From JAUIAI01 sp050633665 (GTDB lineage: Bacteria > Pseudomonadota > Gammaproteobacteria > Burkholderiales > Burkholderiaceae_E), in contig JBOEGY010000001.1 of NCBI GenBank assembly GCA_050633665.1, positions 496,001 to 560,000 of the forward strand: a stretch of DNA of 64,000 nucleotides, in the 5' to 3' direction. The translations under genes were made by a program, and so were the position numbers. Shown here one piece after another: positions 1 to 9,000 of the stretch. The notes under the pieces are model-generated. The model was given only the letters and a program-made list of their open reading frames with translations, made no database searches and was not told the DNA's origin. Positions within the stretch are counted from its first letter, which is position 1, and every line of letters begins with the position of its first letter.

Positions 1-3000
1 GGCTGCCGGAGCAAACCGGAGCTGGCCGCTGGGTAGCAAGGTAACCTGGCCATCGGCAACACTGATTGTCTGGTTCGTTATGATCGGACTGCCGTCAACC
101 GCAACGACGGCAAGGCTGTCGCCATCGACATCATTATCGTTGATCAGAACATCAATATCCACCGGCGTGTCTTCCGCCGTCGCGACGGCGTCAGCAATCG
201 CACTCGGCGTATCGTTAACGGGCGCAAAACTCAGGGTTGCGGTTGCCGTGGCTGGTAGCCCGCCCGAGTCAACGATCGTATAGGAGAAGCTGCTGGATCC
301 GTTGAAGTGGGCGTCTGGGGTGAAATTCAGTTGTCCATCCGTTTGCAGCGAAATTACACCGCCTGGTACCGCGACCGGATTGAGCGTATCTATTGGCGTG
401 CCGTTGATCTGGGTGACCTGCAGGGAGTCATTTTCGACATCCGTATCATTGCTTCGGACGTCAAAGACCAGCGGCTGGTCTTCCGTGCCGCTGGCGACAT
501 CGTCGATTGCGACCGGCCCGTCATTCGACGCGGCGACCTGAACCGACACCGTGGCTGTAGCCTGGCCCAGATTACCGTCACCTATTGTGTAGTCGAATGA
601 CGCGGTACCGTTAAAGTTATTCTGCGGGTTGAACGTCAGCGTGCCATCCGGTTCCAGCGTGACTGATCCGTTCGTGACGCTGACTGTACTGCCGGCGGTG
701 ATGCCGGCGCCGTTGATTGCCGTTATGCTGAGCGAATCACCGTCAATGTCAGAGTCGTTGTCCAGCGGATTCAGGTTGACAGGCAAGTCCTCACCGGTGC
801 TGGCGGTATTGTCGAGCGCAACAGGCGCGTCATTTTGCGGGTTGATGTTGATGCTGGCCGTGGCACTGGCGGTCGCACCAGAGGCATCCGAGACGGTATA
901 GTCAAACGAGGTGGATCCATTGACATCGCCGCCAGGCGTGAAATCGAGGCGGCCATCCGCGAGCAGGGTGACTTGTCCGTTGTTGACGGCTATCGGGTTG
1001 TTGACGGTTATCGGAGTTCCATTGACTGCCGTCACGGTCAGCGGTTCGCCGTCCGGATCGCTGTCGTTAGCCCTGACATCGAACGTGATCGATTGATCTT
1101 CATTGGTCGTGGCGCTGTCGTTGATTGCCACCGGAATATCGTTGACGGGGACGACGGTTATTGTGGCCGTCTCAGTTGCAAAACCACCTGCGCCGTCGGA
1201 GACCTGATAACTGAAACTGGTCGTGCCGTTGAAGTTGGCGGCGGGTGTAAACAGTACTTGCCCATTGGCTTGCAACGTGGCGGTGCCCTGGGTCACGGTT
1301 ACCGGTGAGCCGATCACTGCCGGATTGCCGTCGATCTGGCTGACGATCAGCGAGTCGCCGTCAACGTCGTTATCATTGGCCAGAAGATCAATGGAAACGG
1401 GCGTGTCCTCAGCAGTGCTGAGGTTGTCGGGGAGGGCGCCCGGGTTGTCATTCTGGGCACTGACGCTCAGGTTGATTTGTCCGGTATCGCTTGCGCCGTT
1501 ACCGTCGCTGATTGTGTAATCAAACGAGGTAGCCCCATTGAAGTTGGTCGCAGGCGTAAATCGCAGCGAGCCATTGGCCAGCAGTTGCACAGAGCCGCCA
1601 GCGATTGAAACCGTGTCTCCTACTACAATCGGCGTTCCCTGAATCTGCGAAATAGAGAGGAAATCACCGTCCAAATCAGAATCATTGCCCAAAGCGTCGA
1701 TATCAAGCGGGGTATCTTCGGCCGTGTTGGCTGCATCATCCAGCGCGACAGGCGCGTCGTTTACCGGATTGACCGTCACCGTGGCAATCGCGCTGGCGGC
1801 GCCACCATTACCATCGGTGACGCTGTAGGTGAATGTTGTCAGGCCGGTGAAATTGCCAGTTGGCGTAAACGACAAGCGTCCATCAGCAAGCAGACTAACC
1901 TGACCATTGCTGACCGGCAGGCTTGCGCCGACGCTTATCGGGGTGCCGTCAATAGCGCTGACGCTCAGGCTGTCTGCGTCGCTATCGGTATCGTTGCCCG
2001 TGACATCAATTAAGACAGATTGATCTTCGTCGGTTGCGACTGAATCGTCGATAGCAACTGGATTGTCATTGACATTTGTCACCGTGATGGTGATGGTGGC
2101 GGTTGCAGTTTCGCCCGATGGATCTTCGACCTGATAGGCAAACGTCGTGACGCCCGCGAAATCTGTGGCCGGCGAGAACAACAGACGGCCATCGGCTTGT
2201 AAGTGTACCGAGCCGTCCGCAACGGCGACCGGATTGCCGACGCTGATTGGCGTGCCATCAATGGCGCTAACGCTGATGGAGTCGCCATCGATATCGGAGT
2301 CGTTGTTTAGAGCATCTACGACGACATCGATTTCTTCGGCGGTTGTAGCGGAATCGGCAGTAGCAACCGGCGCGTCATTGACCGGGCTGACCAGCACTGT
2401 AACCGGCGCATTGGCTATGCCCCCGTTGCCATCGCTGACAGTGTAGGTGAAACTGGCTGTACCATTGAAATCCGGGGCTGGCGTGAAACTCAGATTTCCA
2501 TCGGCGAGTAGCGTGACCTGACCGTTGCTGATATTGACCGGTGCTCCCACCGACACCGCGGTACCGTTGATTTCGCTGACCAATAGCGGGTCGGACTCCG
2601 GATCGCTGTCGTTTAACACGACGTTTATCGTGACCGCTTGTTCTTCGGTGGTAGAAGCTGAATCAGCGGTTGCGATCGGAGCGTCATTGACCGGCGCGAC
2701 AGTTATGGTGGCTGTTGCCGTGTCCACACCACCATTGCCATCCCCAATCTGGTAGGCGAAACTGGTCGTGCCGAAAAAATCTGCTGCCGGCGCAAACGAT
2801 ACCGACCCATCTGCCAATAGCGTTGCTGTGCCATTGGCGACGGCTATGCCGACGCCAACGCTGGCCGGACTGCCATTGATTTGAGTGACCGACAGCGTAT
2901 CGCCGTCGAGGTCGGTGTCGTTGGCGGTCAGATCAAGAACGACGGTTGTATCTTCGTTGGTGCTGGCGCTCTCCGGGTTCGCTTGTGGCGCATCGTTCTG

Positions 3001-6000
3001 TGCAGCGACCAGCAGATTTACCTGGGCAGTCGAGGAGCCGCCGTTTCCATCGCTGAGTTCATAGGTGAATGAAGCAGGTCCATTGAAGTTGCTCGCCGGT
3101 GAGAACAGTAAGCTGCCGCCGGCCTGGAGTGTGACTGATCCGCCCGTAACGCTAACCGGGTTGCCAACAGTCAGAGGGCTGCCATCAATCGCAGTCACCG
3201 AAACCGGGTCGCCGTCCACATCGCCGTCGTTGAGTCGTAAGTCAATGGTCAGCGGCGTGTCTTCGGTGACATTGAAGGCGTCGTCGACCGCGACCGGTGC
3301 GTCATTTACCGGGTTGACCGTGACATTGATTGAGCCGGAATCCGAGGCGTTGTTGCCATCAGAAATCGTATACAGGAAGCTTGTCGAACCCGCGAAATCA
3401 GCCGAGGGCGTAAACCGTACGGTGCCATCGGCCAGTAAGGTGGCGGTGCCGTTACTGACCGCCACCGTATCACCGGCGACAACTGCTGTACCGGCGATCT
3501 CGGAGATTGAGACGGTGTCGCCGTCCGGGTCGCTGTCATTGGCCGGCGCATCAATAATGACCGAGTTGTCTTCGTTGGTCGAGGCCGAGTCGTCGACGGC
3601 TAGCGGACTGTCGTTAACCGGGGTTACCGTGACAGTCGCCGTTGCGGTCGCGACGCCGCCGGCACCATCTGAGACCTGGTAATCGAAGCTGGCGATTCCG
3701 GTGAAGTTGCTGGTTGGCGTGAAGATGACCGTGCCGTCCGCCTGTAGCGCGACCACTCCCTGAGCGACATTTACTGGCGAACCAATCGATACAGTAGTTC
3801 CGTCGATCTGCACAACGCTCAACGGGTCCGCATCAACATCGCTATCATTGCCCCGAAGGTCGATAGTGACCGGTGTTTCCTCTACTGTGGTGGCGCTGTC
3901 CGGGATTGCGACCGGAGCATCGTTGACAGCAGTAACCGTCAGATTGATCGTCGCGGTGGCTGTCCCCCCATTGCCATCCGAGACCGTGTAACCAAAGTCA
4001 GGGGATCCGTTGTAGTCGGGGGAAGGGGTGAAGATCAGGCTACCGTCTGCCTGGAGAGTGACACTGCCGCCGGTTACGTTGATGCTGTCACCAGGCAGAA
4101 CCGCCTGGCCGTCAATGGCAGCAATCGTCAGTGGGTCCGATTCGGGATCGCTGTCGTTGGCCAATGGGGTAATTGTCAGCGATGTGTCTTCATTGAGGCT
4201 GGCGCTGTCGTCAATTGCAAGTGGCGCATCATTGACCGGATTCACTGTCACACTGGCGATCGCTGTGGTGGTGCCACCGTTGCCGTCTGAGATGCCGTAT
4301 GAAAAAGTAGTCAGCCCGTTAAAGTTGCTCGCAGGGGCGAAGGAGATCTGCCCGTCTGGCCTGAGTGTGACCTGACCGTTGCTGACAGCAACGGTTGCAC
4401 CGATACTGATGGCCGTTCCGTCAATTGAGCTGACCGTGAGGGTATCGCCATCGACGTCGGTATCATTGCCGAGTAGATTCAGAATGACCGTCTGGTCTTC
4501 GTTCGTGGTGATTGAATCGTCGATCGCAACAGGATTGTCATTGGTATTGCTCACATTGACGCTGACCGTCGCGGTCGCTGTCAATCCAGATGGGTCGCTA
4601 ATTTGATAGTCGAAACTACTGGTGCCGGCAAAATCGGCGGCCGGACTGAACAACAGTTCACCGTTGCCCTGCAAGGTGACAGTTCCGTTGGCCACGGCGA
4701 CGGTTTCGCCGCTGGCAATAGGCGTGCTGTTCACTCGGGTGACAGTAACGGAATCGCCGTCGATGTCGGTATCGTTGCCGCGAACATCAATGGCAATTGG
4801 TGCCTCTTCGGCTGTATTTGCCGAGTCGTTGCTTGCGGCCGGCGCGTCATTGACTGCGGCGATTGTCAATGTGACCGCTGCTGTGCCGGTCGCTCCGTTA
4901 CCGTCCGAGACCGAATAGCTAAATGAAGGCGAGCCATTAAAGTTGGGTGTCGGGGAAAAACTGAGTGTGCCGTCTGGCTCTAAACTGATGCTGCCGCCCG
5001 TGATGACGACCGGAGTGCCGATGGCCAGTGCTGAACCATTGATCTGCACCACCGAAAGCGGATCGCCTTCCGTGTCAGAGTCATTCGTGCGGACATCAAA
5101 ATTCAATGCGGTATCTTCAGTGCCGGAGAAACTGTCGGCGATCGCAGCCGGGGCATCGTTGACCGCTGTTACGGTGATATCAGCAGTGGCAGAGGCGCTT
5201 GCGCCATTCCCGTCCGAGATGGTGGAGTCGAAACTGATCACGCCGACGAAATCGGGATCGGGTTGTACCAGCAGTCGGCCATCGCTTTCCAGGGTTACCG
5301 TCCCGTTGACAACAGCAATCGGAACGCCGGTGGCGATGCTTGTCCCATTGATTGCGGTAACACTCAACGAGTCGCCTTCCGGGTCAGAGTCGTTTGAGCG
5401 GACATCAACAATGACCGCCGTGTCCTCAGGTGTGACTGCCGAATCCGGCGTGGGCACAGGGGCATCGTTCTGGGGGGTAATGCCCAGATTGATCGTACCA
5501 GCGGCTTGTCCGCCATTCCCATCAGTGACGGTATAAGTGAAGCTTACCGCTCCGTTGACATTCGTGGCCGGGGTAAACGTCAGTGAGCCATCCGCCTCAA
5601 GGGTTACCGTGCCGCCTGTGACGATCACAGGGACGCCCACAGTCGGTGCCACGCCGTTGATTTCAGAGACACTCAGACTGTCCCCGTCGATATCCGAATC
5701 GTTTACCGTCGGGTCGAAGTTAACCGGGGTGTCTTCGACGGTCGAGACCGTATCATCCGTGGTAACCGGATCGTCGTTTGCCGGCGCCACTGCGACCGCG
5801 ACGTTAGCAGTGGCGCTGGCGCCGTTACTGTCGTCAATGGTGTAGCTGAATGCACTGCTCCCGTTGAAATTAGTCGCCGGGGCGAAAGTCAGAGTGCCAT
5901 CGGATTCCAGTGTGACGGTGCCATTGCTGACCGCGACTGAGTCGCCTGACAGGACCGGAGATCCGTCAATAGCAACGACGGCAAGCGCATCTCCGTCAAT

Positions 6001-9000
6001 ATCATTATCGTTAGTCAGTACATTCAGATTACCGGCGCTATCCTCGCTGACGCTTAGCGTGTCGTCGCTCGCGGACGGGGCGTCATTGATAGCGCCGAGC
6101 ACCACGGTCGCTGTCGCGGAGCTTTGTCCGCCCTGACCGTCGCTGGCGGTATAGGAAAAACTGGTGCTGCCATTGAAGTTCGCGACGGGCGCAAATGTGA
6201 CAGTACCGTCCGGCAATAGTGTGACGCTCCCGTTGGCAACCGAAACCGTCTCTCCGGTCGATATCGCTGTGCCGTCTATCGCGCTGATGGCGAGCGTGTC
6301 GCCGTCCAGATCGCTGTCATTGCCCAGCAGATTCAGGTTCAAGGCAGTATCTTCGTTGCCGGATGCGCCATCATCTACCGTGGTCGGCGCGTCGTTGGTC
6401 GCTGCTAGTGACAGGGTCGAGGTAGTCGAATCACTGGCCCCGTTGCCGTCAGACACCGTATAAGAGAAGCTGGTAAGGCCATTGAAGTTGGCGTTTGGCG
6501 CGAACACCAGGCGCCCGTCAGCCTGCCGGGTGATAGTGCCGTCACCGATGGCCAGCGGTACGCCGGTTGCCAGGGCGGTGCCGTTGATTGCCACGATAGA
6601 CAAGCTGTCCCCGTCCGGATCAGTGTCGTTTGATCGGGGGTCAAAAGTAAGCGTGGTGTCTTCAGTGCCGTTGAATGCGTCAGCGCTGGCAACCGGCGAG
6701 TCATTGACCGCCGTGACCGTGATGCTGACCGACGCAACGTCAGTCAGACTATTCCCATCGTCAACGGTGTAGCTGAATCCCGCCGTGCCGTTGAAGTCTG
6801 TGGCCGGGGAGAACGACAAGCGACCGTCCGCCAGCAAGGTGACGTTTCCATTGGCGACGGCGACGGTCTCGCCAGTCGAAATGGCGGTGCCATTGATATG
6901 ACTGACACTGAGTGCATCACCGTCAACATCGCTATCATTCGAAACAACATCGATTGATACCGGAGTGTCTTCGTTGGTCGTGGTGTTGTCGTCACTAGCA
7001 ACTGGTGCATCGTTCAAGGGGTTAACCGTAACCGAGACGGTGCCGGTCGCAGTTCCACCGTTACCGTCATCGACCGTATAGTCGAACGCGGCTGGTCCGT
7101 TGAAATCAGGGTTTGGCGTGAACGTGACACGCCCGTCTGCCAGCAGGCTGACCGTACCACCGGTAACCGAGACCGGAGTGCCAACACTGATAGCCGTGCC
7201 GTCGATCGCGGTTACTCCCAGCGCGTCGCCGTCCGGGTCGCTATCATTACTCAACACGTCCAGATTGACAGGCGTATCTTCATTCGTACTAATCGCATCA
7301 GCATTGCCGGTCGGGGCGTCGTTGACCGCAGCAATGCTCAGATCAACCTGGGCGCTGCCGGTGCCACCATTCCCGTCTGTGACGGTGTAGCCGAAACTGG
7401 TCGGACCGTTGAAATCCGCGGCCGGGTTGAAACGCAGTTGTCCGTTAGCCAGAAGCGTGACGCTGCCGTTGGCAACCGCGACACTGCCCCCAGTGGCAAT
7501 AGCGCTGCCGTTTACGGTAGAGACAGAGATTGAATCACCGTCGATGTCCAGGTCATTGGCCAGGACATCAACGTCGATGGCCAGGTCTTCCGTGCCGCTT
7601 GCAGTATCGTCGGCCGGATCCGGGGCGTCGTTCACTGCGTTGACCGTCACGGCGACTGAGGCTGTGTCGGTTGCGCCGTTGCCGTCGTTCAACGTATAGG
7701 CGAAACTCGTCGTGCCGTTGAAATCCGGAGCCGGCACGAAGTTAAGGCTTCCGTCGGCCATCAACTGGACTGTTCCGTTAGTGACGGCAACTGGCGAGCC
7801 TACCGTGATCGCGCTGCCGTTAACCTGTGTCACGGTTAGGGAGTCGCCGTCAATGTCGCTGTCATTCGAGCGGACGTCAATGCCAACCGCTGAGTCTTCA
7901 TTGGTTGTTGCGGCATCGTTCACCGCGACTGGCGCATCGTTGGTGGCATTGACAACCAGGTTGACGTTGGCCGTAGCCAGTCCACCGTTGCCGTCTGAGA
8001 TCTGATAGCTGAAGGCGCTGTTGCCATTAAAATCGGCCTGAGGCGTAAACTGCAGACGCCCGTCTGCGAGTAACAGAACCGATCCGTTGGCAACGCTAAT
8101 GCTTGACCCAACTGTAATCGGATTGCCGTCTATTTCTGTGATCGTCAGCGAGTCGCCGTCGATATCCGAATCATTTGATCTCGGGTCAAAGATCGACACG
8201 GTGTCTTCGGTCGCTGTCACCGCGTCGTCCGATGCAAGCGGAACATCATTGACCGCCGTTACGGTGATCGTCGCGTTGGCGTTTGCCGTACCCCCGTTAC
8301 CGTCTGCGGTCGTGTAGGAGAAGCTGCTATTGCCGTTGAAGTCGCCGTCAGGTGTGAACTGAATCCGGCCGTCGGCCTGCAGCGAAACCACGCCATTGCT
8401 AACCGTTACCGGTAGCCCGATTGAGATCGGCGTGCCGTCAATCGCCGTGACGGTTAGCGGATCTCCCTCTACGTCGCTGTCATTAGCGGTCAAGTCCACC
8501 AGGACTGCGTTGTCTTCAGTGGTCGAGGCGGTATCGTCGGCGGCGACCGGAGCATCGTTCTGGGCGCTGACACTGACGGTTGTCGTCGCGCTCGCGAGAC
8601 CGCCGGCACCGTCGCTGACAGTATAGGAAAAACTGAAGCTGCCGTTCACGTCCGAATCGGGTGTGAAGCTGAGCCGGCCATCGGCTAGCAAAGCGACCGA
8701 TCCTCCGGTGACGGCGACCGGAGATCCAACCGAAATGGCGCTGCCGTTGATTGCCGTGACCGACAAGGCGTCGCCATCGAGATCGCTGTCATTGCTGCGA
8801 ACATCAAATTGGACGGCATTGTCTTCAGTCGTGCTGGCCGTATCGTCAGTCGCCACCGGATTATCATTGACGGCGGTGACGATTACCGAAACTGATGCGT
8901 CGGCGCTGGCGCCATTGCCGTCGGTTACTGTGTAGTCAAAACTGGTTGAACCGTTGAAGTCACTCGCGGGCGAGAACGTCAGTCGCCCGTCCGCCAGCAA